Source: Treponema sp. CETP13
GTDB taxonomy: Bacteria > Spirochaetota > Spirochaetia > Treponematales > Treponemataceae
Assembly: GCA_001885315.1 (NCBI GenBank)
Contig: MLPZ01000002.1
Location: 139,365-173,645, forward strand
Reading direction: 5' to 3'
DNA: 34,281 nucleotides
Under the pieces are notes generated by a model. It had not been told where the DNA came from. It ran no database searches and saw only the letters and a program-made list of their open reading frames with translations. Made by a program: the position numbers and the translations under genes. Below are positions 8,173 through 17,583 of the stretch, in pieces. Numbering within the stretch: position 1 is the first letter of the stretch; every line of letters starts with the position of its first letter.

Positions 8173-9099
8173 CTATTTGAGTATTTTTCTTAGTATTGTC
8201 TCATTTTGACGCCAATTTTTATTGACTTTTACTTGTAAATCAATATCAACTTTATAATCGAATATTTTTCTGCATTGTTTTATCGATTCTACTCGAATGT
8301 TTTTTATCATGCTTGCGCCCTTGCCTATAACCATCCCCTTTTGGCTGTCTCTTTCTACAACAAGAAAGGCTCTTACCCAAAGTTTTTTGCCTTCGTTGCG
8401 CCATTCCATGTCAGCAATATCAATGTAAAGTGCATGGGGGATTTCATCTCGTAATCTGCTTATAGCTTGTTCTCGAATAATTTCGGCTATACGGAAATCA
8501 ACTTCTTGGTCTGTATAATATTCTTCTGGGTATAATTTTTCACCAATGGGAGCCAGTTTGTAAAGAGCTTTTAAAACTTCGTTTATACCATCATCTTTTT
8601 CTGCAGAAATTTCAAAGACTTGATTACTAGAAAGGTCTTTAAACGTGTTAGCAAGAAAAAGTCGGCTCGCTGCAGCATTACTTGCAGGTAAATCTGTTTT
8701 GTTAATGGCTATGATAGTTTTTTGTAAATAGGGAAGAACAATGTTAGCCGTTAATGCTTCTTCTTCACCTGCTTTTCGTGTGCTATCAATCATATATAAG
8801 AGCGCATCTGCTGCATTTAATTGTTCTTGGGTAATTGATTTAAGTTTTAAATTAAGTTTCTTTTCTGATTCATGATATCCTGGTGTATCTATAAAAACCA
8901 GTTGCCCTAATGAAGTGTTAACAATTCCTTTAACTGCATTGCGTGTTGTTTGAGGAATAGGCGATACAATCGAAATTTTTTCTTGACTTGCAGTGTTTAA
9001 GAAAGTTGATTTTCCTGTTGAAGGGCGACCGATAATTGCTACAATAGCGATTTTTTTGCCATCTGTTTGCTTATTTTCTTTAGAAGAAAGTTCATTCAT
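8173..9099 (-). CDS. era: GTPase Era
   Basis: Essential GTPase that binds the 3' end of 16S rRNA during small-subunit assembly. The 308 residues contain G1 GRPSTGKS (24-31), G2 'TTRNAVKG', G3 DTPGYH, G4 NKTD and a G5-like SAEKDDGI. A C-terminal KH domain has MVIGKGASMIKNI. The length is close to the usual 300. There is no Shine-Dalgarno sequence; an extended -10 (TGA-TATACT, hexamer 9106-9111) ends six bases before the ATG, so the mRNA is probably leaderless. Transcribed divergently from glgX. Confidence 0.96.
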   Translation of the reverse strand: MNELSSKENKQTDGKKIAIVAIIGRPSTGKSTFLNTASQEKISIVSPIPQTTRNAVKGIVNTSLGQLVFIDTPGYHESEKKLNLKLKSITQEQLNAADALLYMIDSTRKAGEEEALTANIVLPYLQKTIIAINKTDLPASNAAASRLFLANTFKDLSSNQVFEISAEKDDGINEVLKALYKLAPIGEKLYPEEYYTDQEVDFRIAEIIREQAISRLRDEIPHALYIDIADMEWRNEGKKLWVRAFLVVERDSQKGMVIGKGASMIKNIRVESIKQCRKIFDYKVDIDLQVKVNKNWRQNETILRKILK

Positions 9100-9105
9100 G
9101 TCGTG

Positions 9106-9111
9106 AGTATA
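9106..9111 (-). promoter_or_regulatory. Extended -10 element for leaderless era mRNA
   Basis: Read on the minus strand: TG, one base, then TATACT, then six bases (CACGAC) and the era ATG at 9099. The TGn extension compensates for a poor -35. Predicted +1 is the A of the ATG. Confidence 0.65.
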
Positions 9112-9179
9112 TCATGAAATAATAATAATTTATAGCGATTTTATTGAATTCACATTCTTTTTATGATAGGTTGTAAGAT

Positions 9180-11327
9180 ATGAATAATTATTCGTTTGAG
9201 GTAGGTGACCCCCTACCGTTTGGAACTCAAGTTCGTACACATGGGGTTAATTTTAATTTGTTTTCAAGAAATGCGACAAGTGTTACACTTGATATTTTTG
9301 CAACAGAAAATGATTCTGAACCAGCAATATCATATTGCCTTGATCCTGTAAAAAACCGGACTGGTGATATTTGGCATGTTTATGTTAGAGGGCTAAAAGC
9401 GAATGCACTGTATTTGTATCGAGTTGATGGCCCTTTTAATCCTAAAAAGGGTCATAGGTTTAATAAAAATACCTATCTATTAGATCCGTATGCAAAAGAG
9501 CTTACTGTGGCCTCTATTTTTGAAAATATTCCTTATGGGTATGCAGCGCCTCAGGATAAAATGGATGTAATGCTTTCGAAACTTCCAGATGCAAAAAACT
9601 TTCCTAAATGTGTTGTAATAGATGATAACGATTTTGATTGGCAAGGTGATAAATCCTTAAATTATCCGTTGCGTCAAAGTGTATTATATGAAGCACATCT
9701 AAAAGGGTTTACTCAAAGTGAAACTTCTGGGGTAAAAAATCCAGGAACTTATGATGGCCTAATAGAAAAAATTCCTTATTTAAAAGAACTTGGGGTTACA
9801 AGTCTTGAATTAATGCCAATCCAAGAGTTTGACGAATATGAAAATTCCAATATAAACGCTAAAAACGGAGAACGTCTTAAAAACTTTTGGGGATATAGTA
9901 CAATTAGTTTTTTTGCACCCAAAGCAACATTTGCCTCTGATAAAAGTGCAGGAGGTGCTGTTCGTGAATTTAAGCGAATGGTAAGAGAACTACATAAAAA
10001 TAAGATAGAACTAATACTTGATATTGTTTTTAATCATACAGCGGAAGGAAATGAAAACGGAGTGACCATAAATTTTCGTGGTTTAGAAAACTCTGTATAT
10101 TATATTTTAGAAGATACAGTAAAAGAGTATTACAAAAATTATTCAGGTTGTGGAAACACAATGAATTGTAATCATCCTGTTGTAAGAACACTTATTATTG
10201 ATTGTTTACGATACTGGGTTACTGAAATGCACGTAGATGGTTTTAGATTTGATTTAGGATCCATTTTAGGGCGAGATCAAAATGGAAATCTTATGGAAAA
10301 CCCTCCGGTTCTTGAAAGAATTGCTGAGGATCCAGTTCTTCGAAATACTAAAATCATTGCAGAGGCATGGGATGCTGGTGGGGCATATCAAGTAGGTTGG
10401 TTTCCTGGGGGGCGATGGGCCGAATGGAATGATCGTTATAGAGATGATGTAAGAAGATTTATCAGAGGAGATGACTTTTTTGCAACAGCAGCGGCTACCC
10501 GCATTACAGGTTCTTCAGATTTATATTTGCGTGATGGACGGAAACCCTTTCATTCTGTAAACTTTATCACTAGTCATGATGGTTTTACTTTAAATGATTT
10601 GGTTTCTTATAATACAAAACACAATGAAAATAACGGTGAAGAGAATCGAGATGGATCTAATAACAATTACAGCTATAATTATGGATATGAAGGTCAAACA
10701 TCTAATCCCAAGATAGAAAAACTACGAAACAAGCAAATAAAGAATATGTTTTTATTTTTGGTAGTATCACAAGGTACTCCAATGATTCTTGCTGGAGACG
10801 AATTTAGACGAACATTATTTGGTAATAATAATGCTTATTGTCAAGATAATGAAATAAATTGGATAAATTGGAATAATCGAAATACATATTCTGAAATATT
10901 TAGGTTTGTGCAAAAAGCAATTGCTTTTCGATTAAGACACCCAGCGTTTAGAAGACCAGAATTTTTTTGTGGGCAAGATCTTTCTTACAATAGTCTTCCT
11001 GATATTGCTTGGTTTGATGAGAATGGAAAAATACCGGATTGGACAAAATTAAATCATTTTTTAGCCTGTCGTCTTGATGGAAGCCATGCAGAAATATTGA
11101 ATGATATAGATGACAACGATTTTTACATAATGTTTAATACTTCAGAAAAAGATATTACTGTAAAACTACCAGAACCTGGATTTAGCAAAAATTGGTATAG
11201 AGTAGTAGATACATCTCTATCATGTCCGTTAGATTTTCTTTTAGAGGGAGAAGAGGAAATGTTACAACCTCAAGATACATATGTTTTACCTACTCGTTCT
11301 TGTGCATTACTCTTGTCGAAAAGTTAA
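9180..11327 (+). CDS. glgX: Glycogen debranching enzyme (GlgX/isoamylase type, GH13)
   Basis: Hydrolyses alpha-1,6 branches of limit dextrin left by glycogen phosphorylase. The N-terminal CBM48-like domain (about 1-130) begins with GDPLPFGTQV and is followed by the GH13 barrel. Catalytic residues: nucleophile Asp358 in GFRFDLGS, acid/base Glu395 in IIAEAWDAGG, and Asp467 in TSHDGFTL. Conserved DIVFNHTAEG lies before them. Length 715 is typical. An AGG at 9168-9170 may serve as a weak ribosome site. glgP follows 56 bases downstream on the same strand, so the two make a glycogen-degradation operon. Confidence 0.95.
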   Translation: MNNYSFEVGDPLPFGTQVRTHGVNFNLFSRNATSVTLDIFATENDSEPAISYCLDPVKNRTGDIWHVYVRGLKANALYLYRVDGPFNPKKGHRFNKNTYLLDPYAKELTVASIFENIPYGYAAPQDKMDVMLSKLPDAKNFPKCVVIDDNDFDWQGDKSLNYPLRQSVLYEAHLKGFTQSETSGVKNPGTYDGLIEKIPYLKELGVTSLELMPIQEFDEYENSNINAKNGERLKNFWGYSTISFFAPKATFASDKSAGGAVREFKRMVRELHKNKIELILDIVFNHTAEGNENGVTINFRGLENSVYYILEDTVKEYYKNYSGCGNTMNCNHPVVRTLIIDCLRYWVTEMHVDGFRFDLGSILGRDQNGNLMENPPVLERIAEDPVLRNTKIIAEAWDAGGAYQVGWFPGGRWAEWNDRYRDDVRRFIRGDDFFATAAATRITGSSDLYLRDGRKPFHSVNFITSHDGFTLNDLVSYNTKHNENNGEENRDGSNNNYSYNYGYEGQTSNPKIEKLRNKQIKNMFLFLVVSQGTPMILAGDEFRRTLFGNNNAYCQDNEINWINWNNRNTYSEIFRFVQKAIAFRLRHPAFRRPEFFCGQDLSYNSLPDIAWFDENGKIPDWTKLNHFLACRLDGSHAEILNDIDDNDFYIMFNTSEKDITVKLPEPGFSKNWYRVVDTSLSCPLDFLLEGEEEMLQPQDTYVLPTRSCALLLSKS

Positions 11328-11345
11328 AAATAGAGTATTATATAT

Positions 11346-11368
11346 AAATCGGTTTAGTAAACCGATTT
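11346..11368 (+). promoter_or_regulatory. Perfect inverted repeat between glgX and glgP, just before the glgP ribosome site
   Basis: The left arm AAATCGGTTTA (11346-11356) and its exact complement (11358-11368) flank a single base. As RNA it would form a stem of about nine base pairs with a five-base loop, ending five bases before AAGGAG of glgP. No T-run follows, so it is not a simple terminator. It could be an mRNA processing or stability hairpin, or a DNA operator for a sugar-responsive repressor. Confidence 0.6.
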
Positions 11369-11383
11369 ACCTAAGGAGACACT

Positions 11384-13825
11384 ATGAAATTTGATTCACA
11401 GGCTTTTAAAATCAATTTAGCCGAGCGTCTTAAAAAGCAATACGGCAAGGATATTTCCCAGGCTACAAAACACGATTTATATGATGCAGTTTCTGCTTCA
11501 GCTATGGAAATTATCATGGAAAACTGGATGGCTACCCGCCGCGAACAACAACCAGTTAAACAACTATCTTATCTTTCTGCAGAGTTCCTTATGGGACGAG
11601 CAATGAGTAATAATTTAATAAATACTCTTATAAAAGATGACGTCACCGCTGTTTTAAAAGAAATGGGGGTTAGTTACTCTGATATTGAAGATCAAGAACC
11701 TGATGCAGCTCTTGGAAACGGTGGACTTGGTCGCCTTGCAGCATGTTTTCTAGATTCGTTAGCTACACTTGATTATCCAGGAAATGGATATGGTATTCGC
11801 TATGAATATGGTATGTTTGAGCAACATATTGAAAATGGTTATCAAGTTGAATATCCAGATAACTGGCTTATACATCGAGATCCATGGGAAATTAAAAGAA
11901 CTGACCAAGCTGTAAATGTTCAATTTTACGGAAATGTTAATGTACGCAAAGGTCCAAATGGAGCAGATCAATTTTTTGTAGAGAATGCTGAATCTGTTAC
12001 CGCAACCCCGTATGATATGCCAATTGTTGGATATGATACAAAAACTGTAAATACTTTACGATTATGGGAAGCTTCTTCTCCTAATGGATTTGATTTACAG
12101 CTTTTTAATGATATGCATTATAACCGCGCTGTCGAAAGACAAAATAGTGCAGAAAATGTAAGTCGTGTATTGTATCCTAATGATGCAGGTCCTTCAGGAA
12201 AAGCTCTTCGACTAAAACAACAATATTTCTTTAGTTCAGCATCTTTACAGGATTTGTTACGTAAGTTTATTGCTAATCATGGAACAAACTTTGCAGATTT
12301 CCCTAAATATAATGTTATTCAATTAAATGATACACATCCTGTAGTTGCTATTCCAGAATTAATGCGATTGCTTATGGATGAACATGGTGTTGGTTGGGAT
12401 GATGCATGGGCTATTGTTACAAAAACCTTTGCATATACTAATCACACAATTTTGGCAGAAGCTTTGGAAAAATGGCCTATTGATATTTTCCAGGGATTGC
12501 TTCCTCGTATTTATCAGATTGTTGAAGAAATTAACCGCCGTTTTATTATATCTCTTCGGGAAAAATATCCAGAAGATTATGAGAAACAAAACCGCATGTC
12601 AATTATTCAAAATGGTAAAATTTATATGGCATGGCTTGCCATTCATGCAGGTTTTAGCGTAAATGGTGTTGCTGCTCTTCATACAGAATTGTTAAAGACA
12701 CAAGAACTTAAAGATTGGGCAGAGTTATATCCTGAAAAGTTTAATAACAAAACAAATGGCGTTACTCAAAGACGTTGGTTGTTATTAGCAAATCCTCGTC
12801 TTGCCGAATTTATTACTGATAAAATAGGACATGGTTGGGAAAAAGATTTATCACAGCTTAAGAAATTTGAAAAATTTGCAGATGACAAAGCAGTTCTAAA
12901 AAAACTTTTGGAAATTAAACAAGAGAACAAAGTAGAGCTTGCTGATTATTTAAAAGAAACTCAAAATGAGTTTTTAGATCCAGATGCTATTTTTGACGTT
13001 CAAATAAAACGTTTGCATGAGTATAAACGACAACTTATGAATATTCTTCATATTATGTATGAGTATAATAGAATCTTGGATGATTCTAATTACGATCCTC
13101 CTGCAAAAGTGTATATTTTCGGTGCTAAAGCGGCTTCTGGTTATCGACGAGCAAAAATGATAATAAAATTAATTAATACGGTAGCAGAGCGTATTAATAA
13201 TGATCGTAGAGTTCGAGGAAAATTACGAGTATTGTTTGTCGAAAACTATCGTGTATCTGTAGCAGAAAAACTTTTCCCTGCTGCTGACTTGTCAGAACAG
13301 ATTTCTACTGCTGGTTTAGAAGCTTCTGGAACAGGAAATATGAAATTTATGCTTAATGGTGCTCCAACTATTGGAACGCTTGATGGTGCAAATATAGAGA
13401 TTGTTGAAGAAGCGGGTAAAGAAAACGAATTTATTTTTGGATTGAGTGCCGCAGAAATTCATGAGATTGAAACTGCCCATACTTATAATCCTCAAAAATA
13501 TTTAGATCGCAATCCGGCTCTTGCAAAGGTTGTTAATCAACTTATTGATGGAACATATGATCCAACGCATCAGTTGTTTAAAGAGTTGTATGATTCTTTG
13601 GTACATGGTGTTGATGGTAATAGACCAGATGTATATTATGTTCTAGCTGATTTTGATGATTATTGTCGTGCACAGGAAGAAGCGTCTAATGCTTATAAAG
13701 ATCGTATGGCTTGGGCAAAGAAAATGATTATGAATATATCAAATTCAGGTAAATTTTCTTCTGACCGTACAATTGAAGATTATGTAGATGATATTTGGAA
13801 ACTTCAAAAAGTCGTTGTAAAATAA
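11384..13825 (+). CDS. glgP: Glycogen (alpha-glucan) phosphorylase
   Basis: Releases glucose-1-phosphate from glycogen or maltodextrin using pyridoxal phosphate. The PLP lysine is Lys654 in TGNMKFMLNGAPTIGT. Other family blocks are visible: LSAEFLMGR, ALGNGGLGRLAACF, IQLNDTHPV and FDVQIKRLHEYKRQ. Length 813 is normal for bacterial enzymes. A strong ribosome site AAGGAG precedes the ATG by seven bases. It follows glgX and is closed by a strong terminator at 13878-13908. Together the pair gives complete glycogen breakdown. Confidence 0.97.
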   Translation: MKFDSQAFKINLAERLKKQYGKDISQATKHDLYDAVSASAMEIIMENWMATRREQQPVKQLSYLSAEFLMGRAMSNNLINTLIKDDVTAVLKEMGVSYSDIEDQEPDAALGNGGLGRLAACFLDSLATLDYPGNGYGIRYEYGMFEQHIENGYQVEYPDNWLIHRDPWEIKRTDQAVNVQFYGNVNVRKGPNGADQFFVENAESVTATPYDMPIVGYDTKTVNTLRLWEASSPNGFDLQLFNDMHYNRAVERQNSAENVSRVLYPNDAGPSGKALRLKQQYFFSSASLQDLLRKFIANHGTNFADFPKYNVIQLNDTHPVVAIPELMRLLMDEHGVGWDDAWAIVTKTFAYTNHTILAEALEKWPIDIFQGLLPRIYQIVEEINRRFIISLREKYPEDYEKQNRMSIIQNGKIYMAWLAIHAGFSVNGVAALHTELLKTQELKDWAELYPEKFNNKTNGVTQRRWLLLANPRLAEFITDKIGHGWEKDLSQLKKFEKFADDKAVLKKLLEIKQENKVELADYLKETQNEFLDPDAIFDVQIKRLHEYKRQLMNILHIMYEYNRILDDSNYDPPAKVYIFGAKAASGYRRAKMIIKLINTVAERINNDRRVRGKLRVLFVENYRVSVAEKLFPAADLSEQISTAGLEASGTGNMKFMLNGAPTIGTLDGANIEIVEEAGKENEFIFGLSAAEIHEIETAHTYNPQKYLDRNPALAKVVNQLIDGTYDPTHQLFKELYDSLVHGVDGNRPDVYYVLADFDDYCRAQEEASNAYKDRMAWAKKMIMNISNSGKFSSDRTIEDYVDDIWKLQKVVVK

Positions 13826-13877
13826 TTACCTAGTAATTAACAATGTATTTAAATTGTATTATGTAAGTTTCTTATTG

Positions 13878-13908
13878 ACTGGCTCATATTTTTGAGCCAG
13901 TTTTTTTT
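13878..13908 (+). terminator. Rho-independent terminator of the glgX-glgP operon
   Basis: A 9-bp stem ACTGGCTCA (13878-13886) pairs with 13893-13901 across a six-base loop and runs directly into eight T residues (13901-13908). It is relatively GC-rich for this genome and lies 50 bases after the glgP stop. Confidence 0.92.
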
Positions 13909-13985
13909 CATTTGTTGGTAAACTCAAATTTTAAGAAAAAATATGCAGAAAAGTTTATTTTATTGCATAAATATACATATAGTGA

Positions 13986-14015
13986 TTGACATTCGAAAAA
14001 TTAATACGATATACT
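13986..14015 (+). promoter_or_regulatory. Strong promoter of the amino-acid ABC transporter operon
   Basis: Consensus TTGACA (13986-13991), 18-base spacer, TATACT (14010-14015). The predicted start is near 14021-14022, where a 9-bp hairpin begins. Confidence 0.85.
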
Positions 14016-14020
14016 CATTT

Positions 14021-14041
14021 GATAGCAAATATTTTGCTATC
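14021..14041 (+). promoter_or_regulatory. Hairpin at the predicted 5' end of the ABC-transporter mRNA
   Basis: GATAGCAAA (14021-14029) pairs perfectly with 14033-14041 around a three-base loop (TAT). It would sit at or within a base or two of the transcript 5' end and stops two bases before GGAGGT (14044-14049). A 5'-terminal stem of this kind commonly protects mRNA from decay; it could also be an operator at the start site. Confidence 0.6.
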
Positions 14042-14055
14042 ATGGAGGTATATAA

Positions 14056-14829
14056 ATGAAAAAAGGTTTAACCGCTCTTGCGGTAGTATGTTTTATGGTA
14101 ACTTCTGTTTTTGCAGGTGGTGCAAAAGAAACAGTTGTAATTAATTCTGCAGCAGATTTAGATGGTTTAAAAATTGGTGTTGTCAGTGGATACACAGGAG
14201 AGGCTTGGTGCCAAGATAATTTACCTAATGCTAAACTCTCATCTTTTAAAACAGGAGTTGATGCTGCTCTTGATCTTAAAAACGGTGCAGTTGATGCAGT
14301 TGTTCTAGATGAACTTCCTGCACAAAAAATTGTTGATCAGAATAGCGATTTAACAATTGTTAAAGATAATTTTGCAACAGAGGAATATTCAATTGCTGTT
14401 GCAAAAGGCAATACAGAATTGCTTGATACTATAAATGCAACAATCAATGATATGAAATCTAATGGTGAGTATGAAGCCCTTGTAAATGCTTTTATGCCTG
14501 TCGATGGAAATATTGTTATTCCAGAAACAATACCAACTTCTGGTGAAGTATTAAAAATGGGAACGAATGCAGCTTTTGCTCCTTTTGAATATATTGAAGG
14601 TACTAAAAAAGTTGGATTTGACATTACAATGAGTGAAAATATTGCTCAAGATGCTGGAATGAAGCTCGAAGTTATAGATATGGCTTTTGATAGTCTTATT
14701 GGTGCATTGCAGGCAGGACAAATTGATTTTATTGCTGCAGGTATGAGTGTTACACCAGAGAGACAGAAAAATGTTGATTTTTCTCAACCATATTATTCAT
14801 CAAATCAAGTAATAATAGTTCGAAAATAA
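14056..14829 (+). CDS. Polar amino-acid ABC transporter substrate-binding protein, circularly permuted
   Basis: A secreted binding protein with a signal peptide (about 1-20, cleavage after VFA, no lipobox Cys). The SBP_bac_3 halves are in reversed order. Residues about 31-146 (AADLDGLKIGVVSGYTGE ... NGEYEALVNAF) match the usual C-terminal half. A linker of about 20 residues (147-165) follows, and then 166-257 (LKMGTNAAFAPFEY ... YYSSNQVIIVRK) matches the usual N-terminal half. Expected ligand residues are kept: Arg236 in TPERQ for the carboxylate, Asp85 in VVLDELPA for the amino group, and Thr47 in SGYTGE. The mature length (about 237) equals the normal family, so nothing is missing, only reordered. 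It has a strong promoter and ribosome site (GGAGGT, six bases from the ATG), then the permease 21 bases downstream. Confidence 0.92.
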   Translation: MKKGLTALAVVCFMVTSVFAGGAKETVVINSAADLDGLKIGVVSGYTGEAWCQDNLPNAKLSSFKTGVDAALDLKNGAVDAVVLDELPAQKIVDQNSDLTIVKDNFATEEYSIAVAKGNTELLDTINATINDMKSNGEYEALVNAFMPVDGNIVIPETIPTSGEVLKMGTNAAFAPFEYIEGTKKVGFDITMSENIAQDAGMKLEVIDMAFDSLIGALQAGQIDFIAAGMSVTPERQKNVDFSQPYYSSNQVIIVRK

Positions 14830-14850
14830 ACTACAAATAAGGGAGAATAT

Positions 14851-15519
14851 ATGTTCCAGTCATTTTACGATACCATGATTACAAATAGTCGTTGGATTTT
14901 AATTGTTCAAGGGCTTGGTATAACTATTGTAATTGCAATTTTTGCTATTATAATTGGTACGTTACTGGGGGGTGTGTTTGCCCTTATGAAAATTTCTCAA
15001 AATAAAATCTTTAGGGGATTAGCAGTTTTATATACAACTGTAATCCGCGGAATTCCAATGGCAACTCAATTAATGATTTTTTATTTTGTTGTATTTGCCC
15101 CACTCGGCATAAATCGTTTATTGGTTGCTATCATAGCTTATGGAATTAACTCTGGTGCCTATTGTACCGAGATATTCCGAGGAGGAATTCAAGGTGTCGA
15201 TTTTGGGCAAACAGAAGCGGGGAGATCTTTAGGTCTAAGTCGCTGGCAAACCATGAAGAAGATTGTACTTCCCCAAGCAGCAAAGGCGTCATTGCCTACG
15301 TATACAAGCGAATTTATTGCATTAATAAAAGAAACTTCTATAGCAAGTTTTATAGCCGTAACAGATTTGACTAAGGCTGGAGATAATATTAGAAACATCA
15401 CATATAATGCATGGATTCCACTTTTAACGTGTGCAGTTATATATTTAGCTCTCACTTTAGGATTGACAAAAATTTTCTCTATATTTGAAACAAGGATGGC
15501 ACGAAGTGATAGAAACTAA
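14851..15519 (+). CDS. Polar amino-acid ABC transporter permease
   Basis: A HisM/GlnP-type inner-membrane subunit of 222 residues with about five membrane helices. The ATPase-coupling EAA loop is clear: [19 protein letters not shown]. The pattern '[15 protein letters not shown]' is a family hallmark (usually RGTPLLVQ). GGGAG precedes the ATG. It sits between the permuted binding protein and the ATPase, forming a complete importer with a probable permease homodimer. Specificity (basic, polar or Gln-type) cannot be told from the sequence. Confidence 0.93.
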   Translation: MFQSFYDTMITNSRWILIVQGLGITIVIAIFAIIIGTLLGGVFALMKISQNKIFRGLAVLYTTVIRGIPMATQLMIFYFVVFAPLGINRLLVAIIAYGINSGAYCTEIFRGGIQGVDFGQTEAGRSLGLSRWQTMKKIVLPQAAKASLPTYTSEFIALIKETSIASFIAVTDLTKAGDNIRNITYNAWIPLLTCAVIYLALTLGLTKIFSIFETRMARSDRN

Positions 15520-16228
15520 AAACCTTATAAAAAACTTTGGTGATGTTCAGGTTTTAAAGGGAGTAAATGAATCTATAGAAAAAGGCGAGAAAGTTGTTAT
15601 CATAGGGCCTTCTGGTTCTGGGAAAAGTACCTTTTTACGCTGTCTTAATCTTTTAGAAACACCTTCTGATGGACAAATATTTTTTGAAAAAGTCGATATT
15701 ACTGATTCAAAAAACGATATTGATGTTTTACGGCAAAAAATGGGGATGGTTTTTCAACATTTTAATCTTTTCCCTCATTTAACGGTATTAGAAAATATAA
15801 CTCTTGCTCCAATTACATTAAAAATTATGCCAAAAGCACAGGCAGATAAAAAAGGTATGGAGTTATTGGAACGAATTGGTCTTACGGATAAGGCAGATGT
15901 GTATCCATCAACATTATCTGGTGGTCAAAAACAACGAATTGCAATAGTTCGTGCACTTGCAATGAATCCAGATGTTATGCTTTTTGATGAACCTACTTCG
16001 GCACTTGATCCAGAAATGGTAGGGGAAGTTTTGCAAGTAATGAAAGAGCTTGCAAATGAAGGGATGACAATGGTTCTTGTTACTCATGAAATGGGTTTCG
16101 CGCGAGAAGTTGCTGACCGAGTATTATTTATGGATGATGGAATAATAGCAGAAAAAGGTACTCCGCAAGAATTGTTTGATAATCCCAAAAATCCCAGATT
16201 GCAACAGTTTTTAAAGAGTATACTGTGA
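15506..16228 (+). CDS. glnQ: Polar amino-acid ABC transporter ATP-binding protein (GlnQ/HisP type)
   Basis: The nucleotide-binding subunit of the importer. Walker [10 protein letters not shown]-loop [10 protein letters not shown], signature LSGGQKQR, Walker [14 protein letters not shown] and H-loop VTHEMGFA are all intact. I choose the GTG at 15506 rather than the in-frame TTG at 15485: it gives [12 protein letters not shown], 240 residues (the usual family length), with AAGGA nine bases upstream. The gene overlaps the permease end by 14 bases and its own stop overlaps the next gene (GTGA), so the four genes are translationally coupled. Confidence 0.92.
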   Translation: MIETKNLIKNFGDVQVLKGVNESIEKGEKVVIIGPSGSGKSTFLRCLNLLETPSDGQIFFEKVDITDSKNDIDVLRQKMGMVFQHFNLFPHLTVLENITLAPITLKIMPKAQADKKGMELLERIGLTDKADVYPSTLSGGQKQRIAIVRALAMNPDVMLFDEPTSALDPEMVGEVLQVMKELANEGMTMVLVTHEMGFAREVADRVLFMDDGIIAEKGTPQELFDNPKNPRLQQFLKSIL

Positions 16229-17478
16229 GTAATGAAAGAAAAAGTCTGCAATTTACTATTTTACATGACAAACAAATAAAGAAATTTTCTGTATATGGAT
16301 TTTTAAAAGATTTAAAGTTTTTTGAACCATATCTACTTATATTTCTAATGAGTAATGACATTTCTTTACTTGAAATAGGTTTTTTATTTTCTATTCGTGA
16401 AGTTATTATTAATGTTTTTGAAGTTCCCTCCGGTCTAATCGCTGATTATTTTGGTCGAAAAAAAGAACTCTGTGCTTGCTTTGTATTTTATATCCTTTCT
16501 TTTATATTATTCTTTTTTAGTAAAAACTTTTTTATAGCTGCTATAGCAATGTCTTTTTTTGGAATGGGAGAAGCTCTTCGTTCTGGGACTCACAAAGCTA
16601 TGATTTTTACATATCTAGAAAAAATGAATTGGCAATCAGAAAAGTCTTTTGTTTATGGAAAGACTCGCTCTTCATCACTTATAGGGAGCGCATTAAGTTC
16701 TCTAATAGGTATTTTAATTATATTAAAAATTCCAAGTTCAAGTTATATTTTTCTTGCTTCTACAATTCCGTACATATTAGATTTTGTTCTCATTCTCTCC
16801 TATCCATCTTTTTTGGATGTAAAAATGGTTAAAGAGAATATACCTATAACACAAATGTTTGTTATTCTTGGTAAAAGCTTAAAAAAAAATAAAAACTTAC
16901 GACACATACTTGCCAATGAAGGATTATTTGAAGGGGTAATAAGCACTATCAAAGATTTAATACAACCATTATTACAAGTGATTATTATTGGTTCGGGTTT
17001 CTTACTGGTAGCAACTGTAAGTGCAGAAGATAATTTAAATATCATTTTAGGATTAGTGTATTGTGTTATAAATATTGTTTGTGCAACAGCTAGTCGAAAT
17101 GCTTATCGCTTAAAAAAATGGAATACTGGGATTTTTTGGATTAATGTATTTACAATTTTACTTGCAGTTTTTTTAGCTATATTTGGATTGCCTACACAAG
17201 GTGTTGTACTTACAATAGTTCTTTTCTTATTAATACGAATCATGCAAAATTTTCGAAAACCTCTGTATGTAGATCAATTGGATGAATATATGGAAAAAAG
17301 TGAGAGAGCTACAATGTTGAGTATTGCTTCTCAATTAAAATCCATAGTAGTAATTTTTCTAGCTCCAATAGTAGGATATATAGCAGATGATAAAGGAATA
17401 AGTATGGCAATGTTTTTTCTTGCAATATTGGTTCTTGTTCTTTTACCATTTACTCTTCTTTCTGAAAAAAATAAATAA
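16225..17478 (+). CDS. Major facilitator superfamily transporter
   Basis: 417 residues with about 12 hydrophobic segments. The MFS motif A between helices 2 and 3 reads [13 protein letters not shown], and a second loop '[13 protein letters not shown]' resembles motifs of drug and sugar-efflux MFS proteins. The start GTG at 16225 overlaps the glnQ stop by four bases. Substrate unknown. Its placement at the end of an amino-acid importer operon suggests exchange or efflux of a related compound, but this is only contextual. No terminator is visible after it; the next gene has its own promoter. Confidence 0.85.
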   Translation: MSNERKSLQFTILHDKQIKKFSVYGFLKDLKFFEPYLLIFLMSNDISLLEIGFLFSIREVIINVFEVPSGLIADYFGRKKELCACFVFYILSFILFFFSKNFFIAAIAMSFFGMGEALRSGTHKAMIFTYLEKMNWQSEKSFVYGKTRSSSLIGSALSSLIGILIILKIPSSSYIFLASTIPYILDFVLILSYPSFLDVKMVKENIPITQMFVILGKSLKKNKNLRHILANEGLFEGVISTIKDLIQPLLQVIIIGSGFLLVATVSAEDNLNIILGLVYCVINIVCATASRNAYRLKKWNTGIFWINVFTILLAVFLAIFGLPTQGVVLTIVLFLLIRIMQNFRKPLYVDQLDEYMEKSERATMLSIASQLKSIVVIFLAPIVGYIADDKGISMAMFFLAILVLVLLPFTLLSEKNK

Positions 17479-17490
17479 GTATTGTGATTA

Positions 17491-17519
17491 TTGACTTACT
17501 TGTGGTTAGTATGTATATT
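17491..17519 (+). promoter_or_regulatory. Promoter of the FMN-binding-domain lipoprotein gene
   Basis: TTGACT (17491-17496), 17-base spacer, TATATT (17514-17519). The predicted start is near 17526, giving a leader of about 58 bases with AGGAG before the ATG at 17584. Confidence 0.8.
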
Positions 17520-17583
17520 ATTTTATAGATATGTTATTAATAAATGACTTTTCATTTCTGATAACTAAATATAGGAGAATGCT

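Noticed and set aside
13964-13977. ArgR-type operator TGCAT-AAAT-ATACA upstream of the amino-acid transporter promoter
   Set aside because: One mismatch in a short AT-rich site is expected by chance in this genome, and no argR is in view.
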